DNA of 35,298 bases from Chara braunii (taxonomy: Eukaryota; Streptophyta; Charophyceae; Charales; Characeae), in the NCBI GenBank assembly GCA_003427395.1, contig BFEA01000246.1, positions 794,107 through 829,404 of the forward strand. Direction: 5' to 3'. The notes under the pieces were generated by a model that saw nothing but the letters and a program-made list of their open reading frames with translations, was not told the origin of the DNA and made no database searches. Both the position numbers and the translations under genes were made by a program. How positions within the stretch are numbered: the stretch's first letter is position 1; each line of letters starts with the position of its first letter. This document shows positions 1 to 8,145 of the stretch, one piece after another.

Positions 1-77
<77 letters not shown>
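1..77. repeat. (GA)n microsatellite at window edge
   Basis: Uninterrupted GA dinucleotides open the window and end in a short T-run. The far end of the window (35238-35298) is also GA, so both edges lie inside the same class of microsatellite. That is typical of where short-read assemblies stop. The true tract length is unknown. Confidence 0.97.
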
Positions 78-82
<5 letters not shown>

Positions 83-244
83 TTCCTTCCTCCTCTAAGT
101 CCATCATCTCTCCCTCACCCTCTCGCTACCTGACATCTCTGCATCTATAAACGAAGAGAGAGAGGGTGAGAGAGATAGAGAGGATGAGTGCACACACAGG
201 GAGAATGTGAGAGAGGAAGAAAAAGGGGAGGGGTGTTATGTACC
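78..244. other. Pyrimidine-rich then GA-rich low-complexity spacer
   Basis: A CT-rich stretch is followed by GAGAGA-rich sequence (about 155-225). No coding sequence or RNA gene is visible. It separates the edge microsatellite from the 18S rRNA fragment. Confidence 0.6.
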
Positions 245-543
245 TGAGCCACACGCACGCTACACCAATGAATCCAACGAGTCGCTTGCCTGGGTCGAAA
301 GGCCCGGGTAACCTTCTTAAGGATCATCGTAACGGGGGTAGACTGTTGTAATTATCGATTTTGAACGAGGAATGGCTAGTAAACGCGAGTCATCAGCTCG
401 CGCTGATTACGTCCCTGCCCTTTGTACACACCGCCGTCGCTCCTACCGATTGAATGGTTCGATGAAGCGTCTGGGTTGCGGTGATCTCGGCAGTTTGCCG
501 CTGGGATGCCGTGGAGAGTCCATTGGACCTTATCACTTGGAGG
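245..543 (+). pseudogene. Partial, degenerate 18S rRNA (3' minor domain)
   Basis: The stretch matches the 3' end of eukaryotic small-subunit rRNA. Landmarks in order are GCTACACCAATGAATCCAAC (near 260), AACGAGGAATGGCTAGTAAA (near 364), GAGTCATCAGCTCGCG (near 388), TACGTCCCTGCCCTTTGTAC (near 408) and CCATTGGACCTTATCACTTG (near 520). It is not a working gene. The 5' nine-tenths is absent, and the near-universal decoding-site segment ACACCGCCCGTCGC has lost one C (near 433). Many positions differ from the usual green-plant sequence. Just after the last helix it turns into GAA repeats instead of continuing to the 18S 3' end. No ITS or 5.8S follows. It is either an old nuclear rDNA fragment or a fragment of a divergent rDNA. 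Confidence 0.9.
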
Positions 544-644
544 GAGAAGAAGAAGGAGGAAGAGGAGAAGGAGAAGAAGAAGAAGAAGAAGAAGAAGAAG
601 AAGAAGAAGAAGAAGAAGAAGAAGAACGAGAAGGAGAAAGGTGG
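541..644. repeat. (GAA)n / (GGA)n purine microsatellite
   Basis: A purine-only tract of mostly GAA triplets, starting exactly where the 18S fragment stops. The normal 18S 3' end here is itself purine-rich (GAGGAAGGAGAAG), so the tract may have grown out of it. Its frames encode poly-Glu, poly-Lys or poly-Arg and on the other strand poly-Leu; these are not genes. Confidence 0.95.
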
Positions 645-855
645 GGGGAGGCCAGAAAAGGCTTACCTGTGGCACCATGGCTTCAACTTCGTCCTCGTTG
701 ACCCTGCAAACAAGGCGCTACCTTCGGAAGAGAAAGAGGAGGAAGAGGAATCGAAGAAGAGAGGANAAGGAGAGATCAAGAGAAGAAGAAAGGGGGAGAT
801 CGAAGAGAAGAGGTAAGAGAGAGAGAGAGAAGGAGAGGCGAGATGCACATGGCAT
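645..855 (-). other. Exon-like piece with minus-strand splice donor
   Basis: At 662-669 the plus strand reads CTTACCTG, i.e. a strong CAG|GTAAG donor on the minus strand. Upstream of it on the minus strand the sequence reads as ...EAMVPQ before the donor, close to the EELMVPQ peptide before the donor at 3576-3583, so the two are related copies. The rest (about 720-840) is purine-rich low-complexity sequence with one undetermined base (766). There is no long intact ORF. It may be the degenerate first member of the module array that follows. Confidence 0.4.
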
Positions 856-898
856 CTGTGAATGGGGAACGAGGTAGTGAGTGTAGCGCGAGACTTAC
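856..898 (-). other. Intron-like spacer 1 (43 nt)
   Basis: On the minus strand this segment starts with GTAAG (after CAG) and ends with CCCCATTCACAG. The same pairing of donor and acceptor recurs at 1330-1374, 2501-2538 and 2882-2927. The length is very short for a plant intron, and splicing is inference only. Confidence 0.4.
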
Positions 899-1211
899 CT
901 GGTGCATTGGCCGCTGTCTGCGCACACTTCAGAGAGCAGTGGATGTCACCTACGACAATGTAGTAATAGGCTAGATAAGATCTGCCATATGTAGTCTGGG
1001 CGCCGAGCGCCAGATAGGATATAAACTCTGGTTCTTCGTTGATGATGATGATGAGAGTATTTCAGCATTGTCAATCATGAACTCTTGGTGTGTTCTTATT
1101 TGGGGAATCTCGTGGTGCAATGCTGCTCTTGGTTCGAGGTCAAGACCATCTGGACTTATATGTATGATGCTGTTTGATTGCTGAAGTTCGCTATAACTCA
1201 TCTTTCTGGCA

Positions 1212-1296
<85 letters not shown>

Positions 1297-1329
1297 AGGG
1301 GCACTGTAGTTCTTGGGTGCTAGTGGCAT
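899..1329 (-). repeat. Exon-like module A, copy 1
   Basis: First clear copy of a module of about 0.45 kb repeated in direct orientation. Plus-strand landmarks in order: GGTGCATTGGCCGCTG after the donor, the imperfect hairpin TCTGGGCGCCGAGCGCCAGA near 997, a GATGATGATG run, the GAAGTTCGCTAT end block, then (ATT)n at about 1214-1296 and GGCATCTGTG at the acceptor. On the minus strand 971-1201 is open and shares SELQQ, an EI.Q/EI.A-IRTHQ block and IDNAEI with copy 2. A stop separates this from the poly-Asn run, so the copy is not intact coding sequence. Confidence 0.75.
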
Positions 1330-1374
1330 CTGTGTGTTTGGGGAACAAGGTTGTGAGTGTAGAGATAGACATAC
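1330..1374 (-). other. Intron-like spacer 2 (45 nt)
   Basis: Minus-strand GTATG donor after CCAG and a CCCCAAACACACAG acceptor directly before ATGCCACTAG. It aligns with the spacer at 856-898 but differs in length by two bases, so reading frame is not preserved between copies. That fits a spliced or non-coding spacer better than a protein linker. Confidence 0.4.
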
Positions 1375-1890
1375 CTGGTGCTGGATGTGTGCGACATTGG
1401 CCGCTGTATGCTCGAACCTCGAAAAGTTGTTGTCGTCAACCGCTGCATTGTAGTATAAGCTAGTTAGGATCTGCCACACATAGTCTGGGCGCCGAGCGCC
1501 AGATAGGATATCAACATTGGTTATTCGTTGATGATGATGAGGGACGATTCCAGCATTGTCGATTATGAGCATTTGGTGTGCTCTTATTTCGTGAAACTTG
1601 CGATGCAATTCTGCTTTCAGTTCGAGGTGACGATTATCTGGTCTCATGCGTATGAAGCTGCTTGGTTCTGAAGTTCGCTATCGCTAATTTTCCTTGTATT
1701 TAGCATTTTTATTATTATTATTATTATTGTTATTATTATGTTGTTATTATTATTTATTTGGCTGATTATTACTACTATTATTATCACTATGTTTTAATCA
1801 TAAGCTATAATATGATAGGGGTGATCTGGTGGTCTTCAGGGAAGAAGGCTACAGTGGAATAACCAAGGTCTGATAGAGGGTGACGAGTTA
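1375..1890 (-). repeat. Exon-like module A, copy 2
   Basis: Same order of landmarks as copy 1, including the identical GGGCGCCGAGCGCC hairpin (near 1487). The minus-strand frame 1198-1647 is open across the donor side, the 45-nt spacer and the poly-Asn run of copy 1. It includes SGARRPDYVWQIL, which reappears in copy 5 (SGARRPDYRW) and copy 7 (SGVQRPDYR). The ATT tract (about 1709-1770) is interrupted. The far end (1800-1890) does not match the other copies. Confidence 0.75.
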
Positions 1891-2404
1891 CGTACCTGGT
1901 ACTTGACGCATGCGGCATGGGCTGAAATTTGCACGTACCTTGGGAAACTGTTGTCGTCATCATCGGCATTGCAGCATAGGCCTGATAGGATCTGCCATCT
2001 GCAACCTGGACAACGAGCCAGGCAGGGTAACGACAGTGTGATGATGATAATGATGATGATGATCTGAGGGCACTTACCTTGTATTGACGATGGTCTACAT
2101 GGGTGACATCTTCAAGTACTTCGGGTTGTAGCTGATGTCAACAGTTGCCTTGTCAGTTAGTAGGCTGTAGTAGCCGTATAGGAGTAGGCTGGGCGCTGAG
2201 CACCGAGTGTGAGTGTGAAGGGACTGAGCTCTTGTGTTGAGAGGACAGAGTATGCTCTCCTCGGGCACTGATTTCAGTGCTACGAACGTCCATTGGTGTA
2301 TTATTGATGCAATGCTGCTCTCTGGCCACCGGTGTGACTGTTTGGCTTGTGCTGTGATGACGAGATCAGGGGTGTCATCCCGCTGTTGCTTATTTTCCTT
2401 GCAC

Positions 2405-2467
<63 letters not shown>

Positions 2468-2500
2468 GGTGCACTGTGGTTCCTAGGGGGCACGTGGCAT
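1891..2500 (-). repeat. Exon-like module A, copy 3 (diverged, longer)
   Basis: Begins at a minus-strand donor (CGTACCTG at 1891-1898 on the plus strand). Similarity to copies 1 and 2 is clear in the first 120 bp, at the hairpin region (GGGCGCTGAGCACC near 2190) and at the ATT tract 2406-2467 with GGCATCTGTG after it. A second donor-like CTTACCTT sits at 2073-2080. The minus frame 2095-2592 is open for 165 codons through poly-Asn, but its conserved peptide is largely lost. Confidence 0.6.
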
Positions 2501-2538
2501 CTGTGAGTTGGGGACAAGGGTGAAGAGGAGAAACGTAC
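2501..2538 (-). other. Intron-like spacer 3 (38 nt)
   Basis: Minus-strand GTACG after CCCAG and a TTGTCCCCAACTCACAG acceptor before ATGCCACGTG. It is the third instance of the same boundary pair. Confidence 0.38.
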
Positions 2539-2881
2539 CTGGGTAGAGAGAAGGTCGGCATTACGGCTGACATCATCACCACTGGTCGTCAAGTTGTCTG
2601 GTCGCTTCCATGCTATAGTTGTAGTATTAGGCTGTAGACTAGACAGGGAGTCGGGTCTACATTGAGATTATACTGTTAGTATGGGCAGATTGAGCTTGGA
2701 CATTGACTCACGACTCTGCTGTATTGTTCTCAAATGAATGGTTACTTGGTCCACTATGCTATCTGTTCTCGCTTTGACTACTCAGACTTCAGTGTGATTT
2801 TGCAGTTTGGATTCCGTGCTTCGCCCACATTCATGTTTATTATTATTATTATTTTGTATGAACGGTATGGGGCAGATCAGA
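2539..2881 (-). repeat. Exon-like module A, copy 4 (short)
   Basis: A shortened, diverged copy: donor-side start, GTAGTATTAGGCTGTAGACT block, a short ATT tract (2839-2853), then an acceptor-like ACTGTGAGTTGAGGACGAGG block. The hairpin is missing. No intact ORF. Confidence 0.5.
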
Positions 2882-2927
2882 CTGTGAGTTGAGGACGAGG
2901 CTATGAGTGTAGCACGGGAAGACACAC
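2882..2927 (-). other. Intron-like spacer 4 (46 nt), donor decayed
   Basis: The acceptor side matches the other spacers (minus strand ...CAACTCACAG). The donor reads GTGTG instead of GTATG or GTAAG. This copy has probably lost its splice site. Confidence 0.35.
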
Positions 2928-3244
2928 CAGGGGGAGGAAAACATGCGACATTGGTCGCTGCATACTCATACTTCAGAGAGTTGCTCATCACTCGGCTGTA
3001 GTCTAGGCTAGATAAGATCTTCCATCTGTAGTCTGGGCGCCGAGCGCCAGATAGGGTATCAACGTTGGTTCTTCGTTGATTGATAATGAGATTATGCCGG
3101 CATTGGCAATTATGAGCTTTAGTTGTACTCTCATTGGTGAAACTCGTGGCGCAATTCTACTGCTGGTTCGAGGTCACTACTATTTGGTCTTATGTTTATG
3201 ATGCTGCTTGATTGCTGAAGTTCGCTATTACTAATCTTTCTTGC

Positions 3245-3296
<52 letters not shown>

Positions 3297-3300
3297 GCTG
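2928..3300 (-). repeat. Exon-like module A, copy 5
   Basis: A good copy: CGACATTGGTCGCTG start, CTAGATAAGATC, the full GGGCGCCGAGCGCC hairpin (near 3036), the TTCTTCGTTGAT block, GAAGTTCGCTATTACTAATC and an ATT tract at 3245-3296. On the minus strand it encodes ARKISNSELQQSSSIINIRP followed by a stop, so the frame is broken. After the ATT tract the similarity ends at GCTGCTGCAAGG. Confidence 0.7.
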
Positions 3301-3430
3301 CTGCAAGGCTCAGAGATTTTACAGATATACAGGCCCACGTTAGATGGCCATGGCTCGACAGCACCCAAACAACTCTCTATTTCGTATACACAGGGGCACC
3401 ACGAGTACCTTACATGTTACCTACTACGCA

Positions 3431-3552
3431 CACACACAGATAAAAGGAAAATACAAACATACAGACAGACTGGACAGACGAACAACATACAGACAGACTG
3501 GACAGACAAACAGCATACAAATAGACAGACAGACGAGAAAACAGACATACCA
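3431..3552. repeat. (CAGA)-rich degenerate microsatellite
   Basis: Repeated CAGACAGACTGGACAGACRAACA-type words, including two near-identical copies about 24 bp apart. Short ORFs on both strands (poly-QTD, or CLSVCL) are by-products. Confidence 0.8.
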
Positions 3553-3700
3553 GGAAAAACATATAGGCAGGGAGACTTACCTGCGGCACCATTAGCTCTT
3601 CTTCGTCGGATCTCCCTCCTGATCTATGTATGATTGAGAGACTGGCGCATTCCTCTTGTGTAAGTGCCATGCCCCTTCACACCCTGCGATGATAAAGGTG
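3553..3700 (-). other. Exon-like piece ending in CAG|GTAAG (minus)
   Basis: The plus strand carries CTTACCTG at 3576-3583. On the minus strand the preceding codons read GGRSDEEELMVPQ up to the donor, related to the piece before the donor at 662-669. An open frame runs from 3670 to the donor with acidic residues. It could be one exon of a minus-strand gene or a pseudo-exon; no acceptor could be chosen with confidence. Confidence 0.35.
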
Positions 3701-4265
3701 CATGCTTGGTCTGCAGTACGACGTTGATTGGTGTGGGCACTGGTAGTATAGTCCTTCGCTGCGCTGTCATGTACTATGTGAGAAAGGTCGGTTCTTGTTC
3801 TAATCCGCACCATTATGATTGCGACGAGCACAGTGCCACCCAATTGCCCAATAACACGTACACGGTGTCACACACTCGTGGAGCAACGCCGTCACTCGCG
3901 GTGCCATGGTCACCCACACTGTAAATATTGTGACTCAGTACACTGTCGCAGTATTGCAAACAAGCAACATTCAAGACGGGCAAGCTGGGTATGCAAACAA
4001 AACACTCAGACATGAGGGGGCAAACCTATAGTCTGAGGTAAACAGACAGTTGGAAGCAGGCAGATGGACAAAACAGGCAGACAAACAAATAACTGACCCA
4101 TACGCACAGACAATGGCATTGTCATGCACACACAGTAACCCACAAACACAGATACACTGTGACACTCACGCATACACACCTATACTAACTACGACAGCTA
4201 TGGCCACCAACTACACTAACTACAACGGCTATGGCTGCGCTACCTCTCTCGCCCACTTCTCTTTC
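3701..4265. other. CA-rich spacer without recognisable gene
   Basis: Sequence rich in ACAC and CAGACA words. A local pair of similar segments (CTACGACAGCTATGGCCACC and CTACAACGGCTATGGCTGCG near 4190-4235) is a short tandem duplication. Only shadow ORFs are present. Confidence 0.5.
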
Positions 4266-4480
4266 TGGGCATATTGCAGACCTCCATGCACAAGTCGCTG
4301 TGGCAGCGCTTTCGCGTGACTCACGCGGGAATGAATGAATGGTTGGGTGTTGTCTCTTGACTTATACTTCTGTAACTCGTTGGTCTGCCCCTTCCATCGG
4401 CCCATGGTACACACAGCCCCTGATGGTACTTGCTGGGCTGGACTGAGATTGATGGAGCCAGTACCGCTGATTGCATGGGT
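4266..4480 (-). repeat. Module B, copy 1
   Basis: A segment of about 215 bp matching 5341-5560 along its whole length. Shared blocks include CACAAGTCGCTGT, CACGCGGGAA, TTATACTTCTG, GGTACACACAG and GATGGTACTTGCTGGGCTGG. On the minus strand both copies are open and share PSKYHxGLCVPWAD, PTSxRSI and QE in one frame, and GQTNELQKYKSR in another. Which frame, if any, is coding is unclear. Confidence 0.75.
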
Positions 4481-4519
4481 TTGCACCGCAGGCTCACTAC
4501 CGTCGCACCGCCAATGTAC

Positions 4520-4745
4520 CGGGGTCTGAGCACCGAGCACAGGTAGCCTGAGGTAGGATACAAACATTTGGCTCTGTATAGATGATGATGAGACTGTGCC
4601 GAGCATTGTTAGTCATGGGCTGGCTGTATTCTTAATTGAATGGATCCTGTGATGATACTCTGATTTCGGTTTGGAGCCGCAGCTGTCTGGTCGCGTGTGT
4701 ATGATGCATGCTGGTGACTAAACTTCGCTGATGCTAATCTTCCGT
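4520..4745 (-). repeat. Exon-like module A, copy 6 (diverged, no ATT tract)
   Basis: Recognised by GTCTGAGCACCGAGCAC (decayed hairpin), AGATGATGATGAGACTGTGC, TTAGTCATGGGC, and the end block AAACTTCGCTGATGCTAATC. The (ATT)n tract that normally follows is absent; the sequence passes directly into copy 7. Confidence 0.6.
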
Positions 4746-5074
4746 GCAAACTGTTGACGTCTCCTTCAGCATGGTAGTTGAAGAGAGGTAGGATCAGCAT
4801 TCGGTAGTCGGGGCGCTGAACGCCAGATAAGATATCCACTCTGGTTCGCCAATGATAATGGTGGGACCATTTCAACATTGTCTATTATGGGCTCTTGGTG
4901 TTTTCTCATTCGGTGAAACCCGTGATGCAGCTCTGTTGATTGGTTCGAAGTTATGACTATCTAAGTCTCACGTGTACATTGCTGATTGATTCTGAAAATT
5001 CGCTATCGCTGAACTTACTTGCGATTATTATTATTATTATTACTGTTATTATTATTATTATTATTACTATTACT
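4746..5074 (-). repeat. Exon-like module A, copy 7
   Basis: Contains GTAGTCGGGGCGCTGAACGC (hairpin arm mutated), CCAGATAAGATATCCACTCT, TATTATGGGCTCTTGGTG, the AAATTCGCTATCGCTGAACT end block and an interrupted ATT tract (5024-5074). The minus-strand ORF 4609-4878 joins copy 6 and copy 7 and retains ILSGVQRPDYR. Confidence 0.7.
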
Positions 5075-5340
5075 GTGGTAATCAGGCAAGCTTTCGTTCA
5101 CACTTTCCACACATTGAAACAGCAGCGCAGCGAACTGGCGACATGCGCCTGCTTGAAACTCAGGGATACAGGAACCTGGGTACAGGTTCACTTTCAAAGA
5201 CTTTGGCGACTCAGCGCCCGAACAACACTCTGTACACATACACCGGATCACCCTGGATATCCCACACGCGACACTTTGAACGCTCACACCTACAGGCACA
5301 CACACACAAGCAGTGACACTCGGACACTCACGATGCACTT
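5075..5340. other. Spacer between module A copy 7 and module B copy 2
   Basis: CA-rich sequence (CACACACACAAGCAG near 5300) without a recognisable gene. Confidence 0.4.
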
Positions 5341-5560
5341 TTCGGGCATCTGCAGGGCTGCCACTGCACAAGTCGCTGTAGCAGCACTCCCGCATGACCC
5401 ACGCGGGAAACGAATGCATGTCTGGATACTGCTTCTTGATTTATACTTCTGAAGCTCGTTGGTTTGCCCTCTTCGTCGGCCCAGGGTACACACAGTCCCG
5501 GATGGTACTTGCTGGGCTGGACTGGGATTGACTGCGACTGTACCGCTAACTGCATGGGGA
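5341..5560 (-). repeat. Module B, copy 2
   Basis: Second copy of the segment at 4266-4480, about 1.08 kb downstream and in the same orientation. Because module A copies lie next to both B copies, a larger block holding A and B was probably duplicated together. Confidence 0.75.
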
Positions 5561-5899
5561 CGTAACGCTGGTCAGGTATGAGGAACTGCTAAGTTGGGCT
5601 CCTACATCTACAAAGGCCTATAACTGGAAACAGCCGGACATATGGACAGTCCGGGCCAAAACTGTCTGAATCAAATAAACAAATGACCAGACTAGGACAG
5701 ACCAGCAGGCTGTCTGAAGCAGGTAAAACAGACAGACTATTTGGGACAGGCGGGCAGACTGCCTAAAGGTAACAAGCAGGCTTACATCAGCACTGGGGAC
5801 AAAGCAGAAAAACTGACAGGCACATAAACGAACGTCGGCAGCATTACGCGCTAGCTCTACGGTGACGATGGTAAGGCTATGTTTAAGACATCACGCACA
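5561..5899. other. Spacer with degenerate CAGAC words
   Basis: Several CAGACTGTCT- or GACAGAC-like words (5640-5790) form short imperfect inverted pairs. No gene is seen. Confidence 0.4.
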
Positions 5900-6046
5900 G
5901 GGTGTTGTGCTCTTATTTGACGAGAATCGTAGGGCGATGCTATATTTGGATGTGGGAACGTCTATCTGAATTGCATGGGTCTAACAGTGTTGGATTCTGG
6001 GTTTTCGCTATTATTATTATTATCATTATTATTATTATTATTACTA
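5900..6046 (-). repeat. Module A, copy 8 (3' part only)
   Basis: Matches the second half of module A: TGTGCTCTTATTTGACGAGAATCGT, a GATGCTATATTTGG block, GGATTCTGGGTTTTCGCT, then (ATT)n at 6008-6046. The hairpin half is missing. Confidence 0.55.
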
Positions 6047-6716
6047 CAGTTATTGGTATTGATATTCCAGTAAAGCTTGTGGTCCCAGCCAGCCTCTTGC
6101 CCGCCCTAACTGAAGGCAGGCCTGAACATCCGCTAAAGGCGCTTGCCCCAACATTTCCCAATAAGGGTCTCGGACAGTTGCTGCACGGTAGTTGGCCAAA
6201 GCGCAGACTGGGCTGCGATCCGGGTCTGTCTAGAAGAACCCGCTGCGTCGTATAGTTGAGACCAAGACAAGGACTGTTGTGCCCTAGGCACATATAGCCA
6301 TGGGGATGGCACACTACAAAGTGGTTGCGGACCACTAGGAGCGCAACACTGACACCACGCCCGCACGCAGACATGAGGTGGCGTGAGCTGCAGTCGGACA
6401 AAGAGATACTATCAGGGCTATGGCAGGCATGCCGAAATAGCAAGCATGCACCCACACCGCTCGCAAGCAGGCACGCAAGGGCAGCAAGTGTGCGTACACG
6501 CTAGCTAGGGGAACCGTGAGCTTCCGACCGGGTTGTCCAGTCCGAGACTGCGAATTGTTGCTATGATAAGACGGGTTGATGAGGTTGGCAGGGAAAGGGG
6601 AGACCGAAAAGGGGAGAAAATAAGCGAGGAAACGAGAAAGGGAGGAGTTCTGACAAAGGGGAAAAACATCAACAAAAGGGCATCTTTTTTTCCTTAGTCT
6701 GATTAATATGATACTA
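6047..6716. other. Unassigned spacer
   Basis: A minus-strand open frame (5940-6455, 171 codons) crosses the ATT tract as poly-Ile, but shows no domain and is likely chance. A purine-rich segment (6590-6670) precedes the next ATT tract. I see no gene or RNA. Confidence 0.45.
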
Positions 6717-6733
6717 TCATTATTATTATTACG

Positions 6734-6778
<45 letters not shown>

Positions 6779-6780
6779 TT
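6717..6780. repeat. (ATT)n microsatellite
   Basis: About 20 ATT units with one interruption (ACG at 6731). It has the same orientation as all other ATT tracts in the window, but no module A sequence can be recognised in front of it. Confidence 0.95.
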
Positions 6781-7429
6781 GTGTCGTTATTCTGATTAGG
6801 CATCATACAAGGCCAGAGATGAAGAGAAAGCATGGGGCATTGGAGAGGGGAGTGACGCTACCCTTTTGCGATAAGTGTCCACCTCCTTCACCCTTCTCCA
6901 TGCTTAACTTTGTATGGTCCTCTTATATACCTGTCTCCTTAAGTTTATTCAATTGAGGGATTGATCACCGTTGAGTTAACCCTTACCTCAGCTAATCCTA
7001 AGAGTCAGCTATCGATTGCATGAGTTGTATATGACCAATGACAGGGCGATTGCGGGAGCTCTGCCGGAGTTCAGGCGGAACTCTGGAGGCAGGGAACAGT
7101 GAGGTATGTGTGCTTCAACATAAACCCTAAACCCTAAATCTGTAACCTTAGGTTGCTACCTATGACTATGTTAGTAACAAGGGTACAACAATCTTGCTAT
7201 GTGGGTATTCTTTGGGGATGTGGATGCAAATGGGATCGATTACTCATATTCTTCTTTCTATACGCCGCCTAATGATAATGGGTTTCATTTGGTTCAGCCT
7301 GTTGTGATTGAATGCAGCGATGATGATCCATGTCAATTATTTCTTGTCATACGCCTGATCCAAGCATAATTTATCAAGCTAGTAACGATTCGGGGCACAA
7401 ATGTCATCGAAAGCGATAACTTGATTTAT
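6781..7429. other. Unassigned spacer with telomere-like motif
   Basis: No gene recognised. AAACCCTAAACCCTAAA lies at about 7122-7138, two and a bit units of the plant telomere sequence (or a double telo-box). That is too short to be a telomere. Confidence 0.5.
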
Positions 7430-8145
7430 CAATAAGGCTTGTGTGGAGGTAAGAATAGCAGGGACAGTCTGCCTTAACTCCGGTGAGCTTTACATTTGGT
7501 CAGTGGTAAGAACAATATCCTTGGACACCCGCCTTATTGAGGGCTAGCCACTGATAAGAGTAACAGGGGAATCCTGTCTTATCAACGACTAGTCTAACAT
7601 AAGAGTTATGAGGTTTCAAGGACACCTGCCTTATCATTAATCAAACCTAACATTCTTTTCAGTGGTAAGAGTAGTAAGAATCCTTGGACACCCGCCTTAT
7701 TAAGGGCTAGCCACTGATAAGAGTAGCAGGGGAATCTTGTCTTATCAACGACTAGTCTAACATAAGAGTTGTGAGGTTTCAAGGACACCTGCCTTATCAC
7801 TGATTAAACCTAACATTCTTTTCAATGGTAAGAGTAAGCAAGGACCCTTGTACACCCGCCTTATTGAGGGCTAGCCAGTGATAAGAGTAGCAGGGGAATC
7901 CTGTCTTATCAATGACTAGTCCGATATAAGAGCTGTGAGGTTTCAAGGACACATGCCTTATCAATAAACATCCTAGGACTTAGTCAGTGATAAGAGTAGT
8001 AAGGATCCTTGGACACCCGTCTTATTGAGGGTTAGTCAGTGATAAGAGTAGCAGGGGAATCCTGTATTATCAGTGACTAATCCAATATAAGAAGTAACGA
8101 GATTTCAAGGACACATGCCTTATCAGTGACTAGCCATAGGATAAG
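7430..8145. repeat. Satellite array, period about 163 bp, four copies
   Basis: The block ending in ACACCCG(C/T)CTTATT recurs at about 7521, 7684, 7848 and 8009, giving spacings of 163, 164 and 161. Each unit holds GATAAGAGTARCAGGGGAAT then CCTGTCTTATC, in which GATAAG pairs with CTTATC and CAGG with CCTG. Further CTTAT words sit in GCCTTATTGAGGGCTAGCC and CTGCCTTATC. The first and last copies are partial or more diverged. No coding capacity. Confidence 0.92.

Noticed and set aside
372-877. Overlapping ORFs with poly-Glu, poly-Lys, poly-Arg or poly-Leu
   Set aside because: They translate the GAA microsatellite and the 18S rRNA fragment in different frames.
1198-3364. ORFs with long poly-Asn, poly-Ile or poly-Leu
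   Set aside because: They are translations of the (ATT)n tracts. Only the parts outside the tracts show conservation between copies, and those are interrupted by stops.
5940-6455. Minus-strand ORF of 171 codons
   Set aside because: Crosses the ATT tract as poly-Ile; no recognisable domain and no relation to the modules beyond the tract.
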